This document shows, piece after piece, positions 1 through 6,415 of a DNA stretch of 16,495 bases. Location of the stretch: contig JADCGM010000028.1 of NCBI GenBank assembly GCA_020249025.1, forward strand, positions 1 through 16,495, in the 5' to 3' direction. The translations under genes were made by a program, and so were the position numbers. The number at the start of each line of letters is the position of its first letter. The stretch's first letter is position 1. The notes below the pieces were generated by a model that made no database searches, was not told where the DNA came from, and saw only the letters and a program-made list of their open reading frames with translations. Source of the DNA: Alphaproteobacteria bacterium. GTDB lineage: Bacteria; Pseudomonadota; Alphaproteobacteria; Sphingomonadales; Sphingomonadaceae.

Positions 1-143
1 CCGGAGCGCAGCGCGGCGATGTCGGCGGCGGCGAGTTGGAGATGCGCGACGCCGTCCTGCGCACCGGCAGGCGCCGCCGCGGCCAGCGACGCGACGGCCA
101 GCGCGACGATCGACGTCGAGCCGGCGCTGTCGGCCGCGGTCAT
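1..143 (-). CDS. Partial exported protein of unknown function, N-terminal 47 codons
   Basis: Only the N-terminus lies in the window; the gene continues past base 1. It starts at an ATG (143..141) that overlaps the stop of the upstream chaperone gene by four bases (ATGA), with GAAGG about 5 bases before it, so the two are probably translationally coupled. The first 28 or so residues look like a Sec signal peptide: a long Ala/Val/Leu stretch ending in PAGAQ. The visible mature part (DGVAHLQLAAADIAALRS) is too short to assign. Coupling to a PapD-like chaperone suggests another part of a pilus or adhesin assembly cluster, for example an usher or subunit. That is inference from position only. Confidence 0.6.
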   Translation of the reverse strand, partial: MTAADSAGSTSIVALAVASLAAAAPAGAQDGVAHLQLAAADIAALRS

Positions 144-1048
144 GACGCCTTCAGGGTGACCCTGCCGAGAACCGTCCCAGGCTTGGTATCGTCGTCACGG
201 AACAGGATCTCGATCTGTTCGCCCGGCGCGGGCGTGCGCTGGAGCGCGATCTTGACCTGGCGTCGATCGATCTCGGTGTACACGCCAATGCCACGAACGG
301 CGCCGAGCGGCGGCTTGTTACCGGTCTCTTTCGCGCCGCGAACCTCGATGTCGCCGAAGAGCGAATTGGCGCCGAGCCGCACGAGATCGAGCGACAGCAC
401 CGGCGTCCGCTTGGGCGGTGCGACGCCGTCCGGCGAGATGTCCTCGAACGAGAGCGACGGCTTTTCGAGCGCGGCGCGCACGTCGATCGGGCCGACGCGG
501 ATGATCACCGGGATCGACAGGCCGAGGATCGAGGTGACGCGGAACGACAGCGCGCCCTCGGTCTGGTTGGCCGCCTGCTCGGCGGTGACGCCGGTGTCGG
601 GCGGCGGCAGCGCGGTGACGGTCAGGTGGCTGCGATACTCGCCCGGCGGCGGCACGGCCGCGCCGCCGGCGCGGATGCGGATGGTCTGACCGGAGCCCGG
701 CTGCAGCGTCGCACGCCGCGGGGTCGTCAGCAGCATCGCCTTGGCGCTCTTCATCGCATCGACGAGCGGCTTCAGCTCGGGCTTGGTCTGCGCCTCGTCG
801 AAGGGAATGATCTGCCCGTTGGGCAGCATCAGCCGGTCGATGAGCTCGATGTTGAAGGTGCCGGGGCCGTTGCCCTGGTTGAAGATGTAGACCGCCGCGG
901 TCTTGCCGAGCGCATCGAAGGTGACGCGCTTCGGATTGATGTTGACGTTGGAGGCGACGTTCGCGGGCGCGGCGGCCGGCGCAGGCGCGGGTTCGGGCGC
1001 GGCGGGCGGCGTCTGCGCCGACGCGGGGCCGACGCGGGGCCGACGCAC
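140..1048 (-). CDS. PapD-like fimbrial/pilus assembly chaperone, mature part (frame broken from its signal peptide)
   Basis: This is the main reading frame of a periplasmic chaperone-like protein of the PapD/COG3121 type. These proteins hold pilus subunits by donor-strand complementation before delivery to an outer-membrane usher. After a Pro/Ala-rich linker, the frame encodes an Ig-like beta domain starting NINPKRVTFD. It carries a chaperone-like strand, PRRATLQPGSGQTIRIR, that resembles the basic subunit-binding edge, and a second domain near the C-terminus. The only start in this frame is a GTG at 1048 with no ribosome binding site, which would give a protein with no signal peptide. A good leader lies just upstream in another frame, from ATG 1119 with strong GGGGGGAAG. 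Removing one copy of an 11-bp repeat at about 1017-1046 joins them perfectly. As written the gene is a frameshifted pseudogene or a switched-off allele, or the sequence has an error. The family call is fairly firm; which pilus system it serves is unknown. Confidence 0.7.
   Translation of the reverse strand: MRRPRVGPASAQTPPAAPEPAPAPAAAPANVASNVNINPKRVTFDALGKTAAVYIFNQGNGPGTFNIELIDRLMLPNGQIIPFDEAQTKPELKPLVDAMKSAKAMLLTTPRRATLQPGSGQTIRIRAGGAAVPPPGEYRSHLTVTALPPPDTGVTAEQAANQTEGALSFRVTSILGLSIPVIIRVGPIDVRAALEKPSLSFEDISPDGVAPPKRTPVLSLDLVRLGANSLFGDIEVRGAKETGNKPPLGAVRGIGVYTEIDRRQVKIALQRTPAPGEQIEILFRDDDTKPGTVLGRVTLKAS
1017..1046. repeat. 11-bp tandem duplication causing a frameshift
   Basis: The unit CGACGCGGGGC occurs twice in direct tandem (1019-1029 and 1030-1040), followed by a partial third copy (CGACGC, 1041-1046). 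Eleven bases is not a multiple of three, so the extra unit shifts the frame between the chaperone's signal peptide and its mature domain. Short perfect tandem repeats like this can be lost or gained by slipped-strand replication. Confidence 0.85.
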
Positions 1049-1119
1049 AGCAGCGCGGCGATGGTGATGGCGGTGAAGGCGGCTCCCGACCGTCTTCCTG
1101 CCGCCTGACTACACACCAT
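1017..1119 (-). pseudogene. Displaced signal peptide of the pilus chaperone gene
   Basis: From ATG 1119, preceded by GGGGGGAAG at good spacing, this frame reads MVCSQAAGRRSGAAFTAI and then TIAALLCVGPAS. That is a typical Sec signal peptide with a charged start and a hydrophobic core. It then runs into an Arg/Pro-rich stretch typical of a wrong frame. The pentapeptide VGPAS is encoded here and again at the start of the downstream chaperone frame (VGPASAQTPP), which shows that the two halves were once continuous and separated by a duplication. The likely ancestral cleavage site is VGPASA|QTPP. I treat 140-1119 as one gene with an internal frameshift. Confidence 0.65.
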
Positions 1120-1181
1120 GAACGCTTCCCCCCGACACGGTTGCGCAGGCGTATCGCATGCCGAGTCGCGGCGCAAGCATT

Positions 1182-1219
1182 TGACCCCAATCCGATTCGG
1201 TCTGCGACAAATTGGGTCA
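1182..1219. promoter_or_regulatory. Imperfect inverted repeat between feoB and the chaperone gene
   Basis: TGACCCCAAT (1182-1191) and ATTGGGTCA (1211-1219) are inverted copies, apart from one extra C, separated by 19 bases. The repeat lies 60-100 bases upstream of the chaperone ATG at 1119. It could be an operator for that gene or part of the region where feoB transcription ends. Nothing in the sequence names a regulator. Confidence 0.3.
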
Positions 1220-1220
1220 T

Positions 1221-1239
1221 GCGTGCATCAGTTGCACGC
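1221..1239 (-). terminator. Possible feoB terminator hairpin
   Basis: GCGTGCA and TGCACGC form a perfect 7-bp stem with a 5-base loop, 19 bases beyond the feoB stop codon. On the feoB transcript the hairpin is followed by an AT-richer stretch (ATGACCCAATTT) but no clean U-run, so it would be a weak intrinsic terminator. Confidence 0.4.
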
Positions 1240-1257
1240 TGGGGTGAGTCTTTTGCG

Positions 1258-3099
1258 CTACAGGAGCGCGCGCGCGGTCCAGTAGGTCAGCCCGGCCGCG
1301 AAATAAGCCATCGCGAACAGATAGCCGAACATGAACAGCGGCCAGCGCCAGCTGTTGGTCTCGCGTTTGGCGACCGCGAGCGTCGACAGGCACTGCGGCG
1401 CGAACACATACCAGGCGAGGAAGGCGAGCGCGGTCGGCAGCGGCCAGGCCGAGCGCAACCGTTCGACGAGCGACTGCTCGACCTGCGTTTCGTCGCCCTC
1501 CAGCGAATAGACGGTGCCAAGCGCGGCCACCGCCACTTCGCGCGCGGCGAGGCCGGGGACGAGCGCGATCGCGATCTCGTGGTTGAAGCCGATCGGCTCG
1601 AAAATCGGCTCCAGCGCGGTGCCGATACGCCCGGCGACCGACTGCTCGATCTGCGTTTCGGTCGAGCCCTCGGGCGCCTTCGGATAGCTTACCGCCAGCC
1701 ACAGCAGCACGGTGACGCCGAGAATGATCGTGCCTGCGCGCTTCAAGAAGGCGAAGGCGCGTTGCTGGAGGCCGATGCCGAAATCGCGGAGCGCCGGCAG
1801 CTGATACTTCGGCATCTCCATGAGGAAGGTCTGGTTCGCGCCCTTGGTCACCGTCCGCCGCAGCGCCCAGGCGGCGACGAGCGCGCCGATCACTCCGAAG
1901 GCATAGAGCCCGAACAGCACCAGCCCCTGCAGGTTGAAGACGCCCCCGACCGCCTGATCGGGAATGAAGGCGGCGATGACGACGGCATAGACCGGGAGCC
2001 GCGCCGAACAGGTCATCAGCGGCGCGATCAGCATCGTCGTCAGCCGATCGCGCGGCTCGTCGATGGTGCGCGTCGCCATGATGCCGGGGATGGCGCAGGC
2101 GAAGGAGGACAGCAGCGGAATGAAGGCGCGGCCGTTGAGGCCGACGCGCGCCATCACGCGGTCCATCAGGAACGCCGCGCGCACCATGTAGCCCGACTGT
2201 TCGAGGGCGATGATGAAGGCGAACAGGATGAGGATCTGCGGCAGGAACACGATCACCGAGCCGACGCCCGCCAGCAGGCCGTCGTTGATGAGCGAGCGCA
2301 GCCAGCCGTCCGGAACGACGCCCGACACCCAGCCCTGCGCCAGCGCGATGCCGTCCTCGATCCAGGTCATCGGCGCTTCGGCCCAGGCGAACACCGCCTG
2401 GAAGATGAGGAACAGCAGCGCGGCGAGGATCGCGGGGCCGGCGACCGGGTGGAGGACGACGCGGTCGATCGCCTGGGTCGCGCGGCGGGCCGAACCCTGC
2501 GACAGCGTGACGGCGGCGGCGAGGTCGCGCGCTTCGCGCTGAAGGGCGCGGATGTCGGCGGGGGGCAACGCTTCGGTGGTCTGCGCGCCCGCGAGCAGCG
2601 GCGCGAGTTCGGCGGCGAGCGCATCGAGGCCGCGGCGGCGCACCGCGACGGTCGGGACGACCGGAACGCCGAGCCGGGCGGCGAGGGCGTCGACGTCGAT
2701 CCTCAGGCCGTCGCGCTCGGCAAGGTCGAACATGTTGAGCGCGACGAGCATCGGCCGGCCGAGCCGCTTCAGCTCGAGGACGAAGCGCAGGTGGTTGCGC
2801 AGGTTGGTCGCGTCGATCACCGCCACGATCGCATCGGGCATGCGCTCGCCGGCCTGGCGACCGAGAACGACGTCGCGGGTCACCGCCTCGTCGGGGCTGC
2901 GCGGTTCGAGGCTGTAGGTGCCGGGCAGGTCGACGACCTCGACCGTGCGCCCGTCGGGCAGCTTCAGCGGGCCGACCTTCCGCTCGACCGTGACGCCGGG
3001 ATAGTTGCCGACCTTCTGGCGCGCGCCGGTCAGCGCATTGAACAGCGAGGTCTTGCCGGCATTGGGATTGCCGACCAGCGCGGCGGTGATCGCGGTCAT
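1258..3099 (-). CDS. feoB: Ferrous iron transport protein B (FeoB)
   Basis: FeoB is the inner-membrane Fe(II) permease with a cytosolic G domain. This one has 613 residues. The N-terminal GTPase motifs are clear: G1 GNPNAGKTS at residues 10-18, a switch I region NYPGVTVE, G3 DLPG, G4 NMFD and a G5-like PTVAVRRRG. The membrane part holds the family signatures SSFACAIPGIMATRTI, APLMTCSARLPVY and PGLAAREVAVAALG, with about eight to ten hydrophobic segments. It is shorter than the roughly 770-residue E. coli protein, and no feoC gene follows. I chose the ATG at 3099 because it overlaps the feoA stop (ATGA) and directly precedes TAITAALVGNPNAGKTS. The reading frame extends further upstream, but that part lies inside feoA. 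Expression should follow the Fur-like site upstream of feoA. Confidence 0.95.
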   Translation of the reverse strand: MTAITAALVGNPNAGKTSLFNALTGARQKVGNYPGVTVERKVGPLKLPDGRTVEVVDLPGTYSLEPRSPDEAVTRDVVLGRQAGERMPDAIVAVIDATNLRNHLRFVLELKRLGRPMLVALNMFDLAERDGLRIDVDALAARLGVPVVPTVAVRRRGLDALAAELAPLLAGAQTTEALPPADIRALQREARDLAAAVTLSQGSARRATQAIDRVVLHPVAGPAILAALLFLIFQAVFAWAEAPMTWIEDGIALAQGWVSGVVPDGWLRSLINDGLLAGVGSVIVFLPQILILFAFIIALEQSGYMVRAAFLMDRVMARVGLNGRAFIPLLSSFACAIPGIMATRTIDEPRDRLTTMLIAPLMTCSARLPVYAVVIAAFIPDQAVGGVFNLQGLVLFGLYAFGVIGALVAAWALRRTVTKGANQTFLMEMPKYQLPALRDFGIGLQQRAFAFLKRAGTIILGVTVLLWLAVSYPKAPEGSTETQIEQSVAGRIGTALEPIFEPIGFNHEIAIALVPGLAAREVAVAALGTVYSLEGDETQVEQSLVERLRSAWPLPTALAFLAWYVFAPQCLSTLAVAKRETNSWRWPLFMFGYLFAMAYFAAGLTYWTARALL

Positions 3100-3374
3100 T
3101 CGGCGGCCAGCGGCAGCGGGGAGGCTTCGATCCGCACCAGCGCCGCCTCGGCGCGGCGGATCGCGATCGTCATGTTGCCGACGCGCAGCGCGATCGGATC
3201 GCCGAGCGGGGCGCGATGCAGCACCTCGACATCGACGCCCTCGTCGAAGCCCATCTCGTGGAGCCGCCGCCACACCGCCTCGCCGCAGGCGGTGCGGTCG
3301 ATGTCGGCGATGACGGCATGCTCACCGGCCGCGAGGTCGGCGAGATGGCGTTGCGGATGCGGAGAGCAGCTCAT
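3096..3374 (-). CDS. feoA: Ferrous iron transport protein A (FeoA)
   Basis: FeoA is a small cytosolic SH3-like protein that works with FeoB. This copy is 92 residues and contains the family pattern LHEMGFDEGVDVEVLHRAPLGDPIALRVGNMTIAIRRAEA. It is the first gene of a feoA-feoB operon, and its TGA overlaps the feoB ATG by four bases. The ATG at 3374 is the only sensible start, because no other start codon occurs in frame before residue 40. There is no Shine-Dalgarno sequence in front of it; instead a Fur-like box ends only four bases upstream. A -10-like GATAAT inside that box would put transcription within a few bases of the ATG, so the message may be leaderless. Confidence 0.93.
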   Translation of the reverse strand: MSCSPHPQRHLADLAAGEHAVIADIDRTACGEAVWRRLHEMGFDEGVDVEVLHRAPLGDPIALRVGNMTIAIRRAEAALVRIEASPLPLAAE

Positions 3375-3378
3375 TGTT

Positions 3379-3397
3379 GCGAACGATTATCAGTTTC
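3379..3397 (-). promoter_or_regulatory. Fur-like operator overlapping the feoAB promoter
   Basis: On the minus strand this 19-mer reads GAAACTGATAATCGTTCGC. It matches 14 of 19 positions of the classical Fur consensus GATAATGATAATCATTATC. It contains a -10-like GATAAT (3391..3386) and ends four bases before the feoA start codon. Iron-loaded Fur bound here would block the promoter directly, the expected control for ferrous iron uptake. The site and the match are seen; the regulator is inferred from the family. Confidence 0.6.
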
Positions 3398-3562
3398 GAC
3401 AGACCGACGCTAGTGGCCGCGAGATGGCCCGCCCTTGCGGCAAATCAAGGGTGCGGCGCGAATTTCGTGACGACGCCGTCACGAGCCGCCGCGGCGCCCG
3501 AACCGGGGCTGGCGAATCCGCAGCGGGCCTCCTAGTCTGCGGCATCGGGACGCCCGCAGGCC

Positions 3563-3594
3563 TTGTGGGATCGCCTCGTGTTCCCTATATGTTC
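3563..3594 (+). promoter_or_regulatory. ssb promoter with alphaproteobacterial LexA (SOS) box
   Basis: GTTC-CCTATAT-GTTC at 3580-3594 is an exact match to the alphaproteobacterial SOS box GTTC-N7-GTTC. It overlaps a plausible promoter, TTGTGG (3563-3568) and TATATG (3586-3591) with a 17-base spacer, about 50 bases upstream of the ssb start. LexA bound here would cover the -10 element. In many alphaproteobacteria this box lies between ssb and a divergent uvrA; here the divergent gene is feoA, about 200 bases away. Confidence 0.65.
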
Positions 3595-3644
3595 TAGCCG
3601 CCCCGCGTTCGCGGGTCGGTCTGACAAGCGAAGGATGTGGCCGT

Positions 3645-4196
3645 ATGGCTGGAAGCGTGAACAAGGTGATCCTGATCGGCAACCTGGGGCGTGACCCCGA
3701 AATCCGGTCCCTCAACAGCGGCGACAAGGTCGTCAACCTGCGCATCGCGACCTCGGAGAACTGGCGCGACAAGGCCACCGGCGAGCGCCGCGAGAAGACC
3801 GAGTGGCACTCGGTCGTGATCTTCAACGAGAACCTCGCCCGCGTCGCCGAGCAGTATCTGCGCAAGGGCTCCAAGGTCTATCTCGAGGGTCAGCTGCAGA
3901 CCCGCAAATGGACCGACCAGCAGGGCCAGGAGCGCTACACCACCGAGATCGTGCTCCAGCGCTTCCGCGGCGAGCTGACGCTTCTCGACGGCCGCGGTGA
4001 AGGCGGCGGCGGTGGCGGCGGCGACTTCGGCGGCGGCGACGATTATGGCGGCAGCGGCTTCGGCGGTGGCGGCGGCCGCTCCAACGACTTCGGCGGCGGT
4101 TCGCGCGGCGGCGGTCAGAAGGCCGGCGGGTTCGGGGGCGGCAGCGGCGGCGGCAAGCCGTTCGACGACGACCTCGACGACGACGTTCCGTTCTAA
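3645..4196 (+). CDS. ssb: Single-stranded DNA-binding protein (SSB)
   Basis: SSB coats single-stranded DNA in replication, recombination and repair, and recruits partner enzymes through its C-terminal tip. The 183-residue protein has a full N-terminal OB fold (about 1-112) with family landmarks VNKVILIGNLGRDPE, WRDKATGERREKTEWH and YLRKGSKVYLEGQLQTRKW. A glycine-rich linker (about 118-170) follows, and the acidic tip ends DDDVPF, the form usually written DDDIPF. The start is fixed by GAAGGA at 3630-3635, nine bases before the ATG. It stands alone on the plus strand, behind an SOS box, and converges on the next gene across a shared hairpin. The linker is built from repetitive GGC codons, making 3997-4165 low-complexity DNA. 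Confidence 0.97.
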   Translation: MAGSVNKVILIGNLGRDPEIRSLNSGDKVVNLRIATSENWRDKATGERREKTEWHSVVIFNENLARVAEQYLRKGSKVYLEGQLQTRKWTDQQGQERYTTEIVLQRFRGELTLLDGRGEGGGGGGGDFGGGDDYGGSGFGGGGGRSNDFGGGSRGGGQKAGGFGGGSGGGKPFDDDLDDDVPF

Positions 4197-4220
4197 GGGC
4201 GCGGCCGTCGCGCCATCCTG

Positions 4221-4248
4221 ACCGGCCCTGCCCAGCGGCGGGGCCGGT
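4221..4248. terminator. Bidirectional hairpin between ssb and the convergent membrane protein gene
   Basis: ACCGGCCC (4221-4228) and GGGCCGGT (4241-4248) form a perfect 8-bp GC stem with a 12-base loop. It starts 25 bases after the ssb stop and lies immediately after the stop of the opposing gene, so it could end both transcripts. No T-run follows on either strand, so its strength is uncertain. Confidence 0.45.
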
Positions 4249-4947
4249 TCAGACCTTCGGCGGCTCCCCGTCGCGGAAGGTCGCTGCGTAGAGCGTCGAC
4301 TCGCTCATCCCATATTGTGCGCCGGCTTCCATGTCGGCGAAGGCGTCGGCGATGGCGTTGCCGATCAGCCGCTCCATCGTCCGCCGATCCATCGCCGGCA
4401 GCGGGCGGTAGCGGATCGTGACCGTCATCACCCCCGACGCCGCCTGCGGCAGCCCGAGATCGGGGCGCGGCAGCGCCGCCGCCTCGACCCGCCCCGCGCT
4501 CGTCGCCGCGCGCGCCGTCCGCCAGCCGATCGCCCCCACTGCGATCCCTGCCGCGCCGAGCGCCGCGCCGGAGATCCAGCCCGTGATGTCCGGGCGCAGC
4601 AGCGCGACGCCCGCGCCGGCGCACCCCAGCAGGGCCGCCGCCGCGGTGAGCGCCGTCACCTGCCGTTGCAGCACGAGCGAGCGCGGCAGCGCCGCCAGTC
4701 CCTCGGCCGCGGCCTCGACCGCGGCCTGCCGGTGCCCGCGCCCCTTGCGCGCAGGGACCGCCACCGCGCGCGTCAGCCAGATCACCGCTGCGATCAGAAC
4801 TGCCCCTGCGCCGGCCAGCGCGAGATCGCGCGCATCGGGCGCAGCCGGCCAGCGCCCGCCGAGCCACGCGCTTCCGGCGAGCGCCGCGAAGCCTCCGACC
4901 AGCCAGCCCGCCGCCGCCAGCCAGTGCCGCATCGGCCGCACGCTCAT
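4249..4947 (-). CDS. Hypothetical membrane protein, 232 residues
   Basis: I do not recognise this protein. It shows two hydrophobic segments near the N-terminus (about 8-28 and 42-60). A basic/alanine-rich stretch follows (RKGRGHRQAAVEAAAEGLAA, about 67-87), then two more hydrophobic segments (about 96-117 and 122-141). The C-terminal soluble part, about 90 residues, reads TVTIRYRPLPAMDRRTMERLIGNAIADAFADMEAGAQYG. The likely topology is four membrane helices, the last part soluble. The ATG at 4947 has a GGGGCGG stretch just upstream. It is a single-gene unit between convergent ssb and divergent hlyD, and neither neighbour suggests a role. Coding is supported by sensible amino-acid composition and hydrophobic patterning rather than by homology. 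Confidence 0.65.
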   Translation of the reverse strand: MSVRPMRHWLAAAGWLVGGFAALAGSAWLGGRWPAAPDARDLALAGAGAVLIAAVIWLTRAVAVPARKGRGHRQAAVEAAAEGLAALPRSLVLQRQVTALTAAAALLGCAGAGVALLRPDITGWISGAALGAAGIAVGAIGWRTARAATSAGRVEAAALPRPDLGLPQAASGVMTVTIRYRPLPAMDRRTMERLIGNAIADAFADMEAGAQYGMSESTLYAATFRDGEPPKV

Positions 4948-5057
4948 CGCCGCCCCATGTCTTGCCAGCCCCTTACCTGCCGCCGCCCGGGGGGCTTTTC
5001 AGCCGCCCGTCTCCCCTCGTAACATAATTATACCTTGCCTTCACGAGACCTCCGCGC

Positions 5058-6380
5058 TTGACCACCCTGCCCCGCCAGAACCGCTACGGCCTGCTGCGCT
5101 TCATCGAGCTGCAGATCGACGAGCGCATCGGCACCGCGACGGTCGCCACCTTCCCGCGCGTCTTCGTCTACGGCTGCCTCGGCGCGCTGGTGCTCTTGCT
5201 GATCTGGGCGGCGGTCGCGCCGATCGATCAGGTGGTGCGCGCCGGCGGCCGGATCGTGCCGACCGGCGATCCGCAGGTCGTGCAGCATCTGGAAGGCGGC
5301 ATCATCTCCGAAATCTATGTCCGCGAGGGGCAGAAGGTCGCCGCCGGCGCGCCGCTGGTGCGCATCTCCGACACCCGCTTCGCCGCCGAGCGCGCCGAGT
5401 CGCTCATCAAGCTGGAGGCGCTGCGCGCCAAGGCCGCGCGGCTCGCGGCCGAAGCGCAGGGCGCGACGATGCAGGCGGCCGGGGCCGACAGCGCCACCGC
5501 CAGCGAGCGCGCCGCCTTCGCCGCCCGCCGCCTGAAGCTCGGCCAGTCCATCGAGATCGTGCAGGCGCAGGCGGCGCAGAAGCGCGCCGAGCTGTCCGAG
5601 CTGAACAGCACCATCGCCGGCCTTCAGGCCGAGCTGAAGCTGGCGGCGCAGGAACTCGCCATCGTCAACGACATGATCGGCAAGCGCGCCGCCTCGCGGC
5701 TCGAACTGATCAACGCGCAGGCGAAAAAGCAGCAGATCGAGAACGACCTCGCCCGCGCCCGGCTGAGCGTCCCGCGCGTCAGCGCTGCGATCCGCGAGCT
5801 GGAGGCCAGGGCCGGCGAGCTCATTGCCGAGAGCCGCGGCGATGCGAGTCTGCAGCTCGCCGAAACCAACACCGAAATCGCGCGCCTCGCCGAGGTCGTC
5901 GAGACCGGCAACGACCGCACCGCGCGTACCGTGATCCGCGCACCGCGCGCCGCGCGCGTCAACCGCGTCTTCATCAGCACCATCGGCGGCGTCGTGAAGC
6001 CCGGCGAGCAGATCATGGAGCTGACCCCCGACGACGGCGCCATCACCGTCGAGGCGCGCCTCGCTCCCAGCGACCGCGCCCGCGTCCGCCTCGGCCTGCC
6101 CGCAATCGTCAAGGTCGGGGCCTATGACTTCACCGTCTACGGCACGCTGAAAGGCGTGGTGCAGGAGATCAGCGCCGATTCGATCGCCGACGAGCGCGGC
6201 GAGCGCTATTTCCGCATCCGTGTCCGCATCCCCGACAGCAGCCGCCGCGAGTTCGGCCACGAGCTGGTCCCCGGCATGAACGCCGCGGTCGACCTTATCG
6301 TCGGAGAGCGCACCCTGCTCGAAAGCATGCTCCAGCCAATCCGGCAGGTGAAGGACGGAGCCTTCAAGGACGGGCTATAA
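5058..6380 (+). CDS. HlyD-family type I secretion periplasmic adaptor (membrane fusion protein)
   Basis: Adaptors of this family bridge an inner-membrane ABC exporter and a TolC-like outer-membrane channel to secrete proteins such as RTX toxins or adhesins. The 440-residue protein has a short cytosolic N-terminus, one membrane helix (about 35-55), and a lipoyl-like half-domain with the hallmark VVQHLEGGIISEIYVREGQKVAAGAPL. A long Ala/Glu/Arg-rich coiled coil spans about 95-290. The second lipoyl half (VIRAPRAARVNRVFISTIGGVVKPGEQIMELTP) and a C-terminal beta domain follow. The first usable start after the upstream stop at 5025-5027 is TTG 5058, with no strong ribosome site; an AT-rich patch (5020-5033) may hold the promoter. 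No ABC ATPase, channel or secreted substrate gene is adjacent, so its partners must lie elsewhere. The HlyD family is firm; the exported substrate is unknown. Confidence 0.88.
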   Translation: MTTLPRQNRYGLLRFIELQIDERIGTATVATFPRVFVYGCLGALVLLLIWAAVAPIDQVVRAGGRIVPTGDPQVVQHLEGGIISEIYVREGQKVAAGAPLVRISDTRFAAERAESLIKLEALRAKAARLAAEAQGATMQAAGADSATASERAAFAARRLKLGQSIEIVQAQAAQKRAELSELNSTIAGLQAELKLAAQELAIVNDMIGKRAASRLELINAQAKKQQIENDLARARLSVPRVSAAIRELEARAGELIAESRGDASLQLAETNTEIARLAEVVETGNDRTARTVIRAPRAARVNRVFISTIGGVVKPGEQIMELTPDDGAITVEARLAPSDRARVRLGLPAIVKVGAYDFTVYGTLKGVVQEISADSIADERGERYFRIRVRIPDSSRREFGHELVPGMNAAVDLIVGERTLLESMLQPIRQVKDGAFKDGL

Positions 6381-6415
6381 CCCCGGGCGCAAGAACGGTC
6401 TGTAAGCCCGGCCGC

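Noticed and set aside
1141..3597. Very long open frame (818 codons) on the plus strand opposite feoAB
   Set aside because: It is antisense to clearly conserved feoB and feoA, and its translation is Arg/Asp/Gly/His-rich without folds or signals. This is typical of mirror frames in high-GC DNA.
3997..4165. GGC-rich repetitive stretch that could be a regulatory repeat
   Set aside because: It encodes the glycine-rich linker of SSB in frame, which explains the repetition.
5028..6260. 410-codon minus-strand frame opposite hlyD
   Set aside because: It is antisense to a well-supported HlyD adaptor and shows only codon-bias composition.
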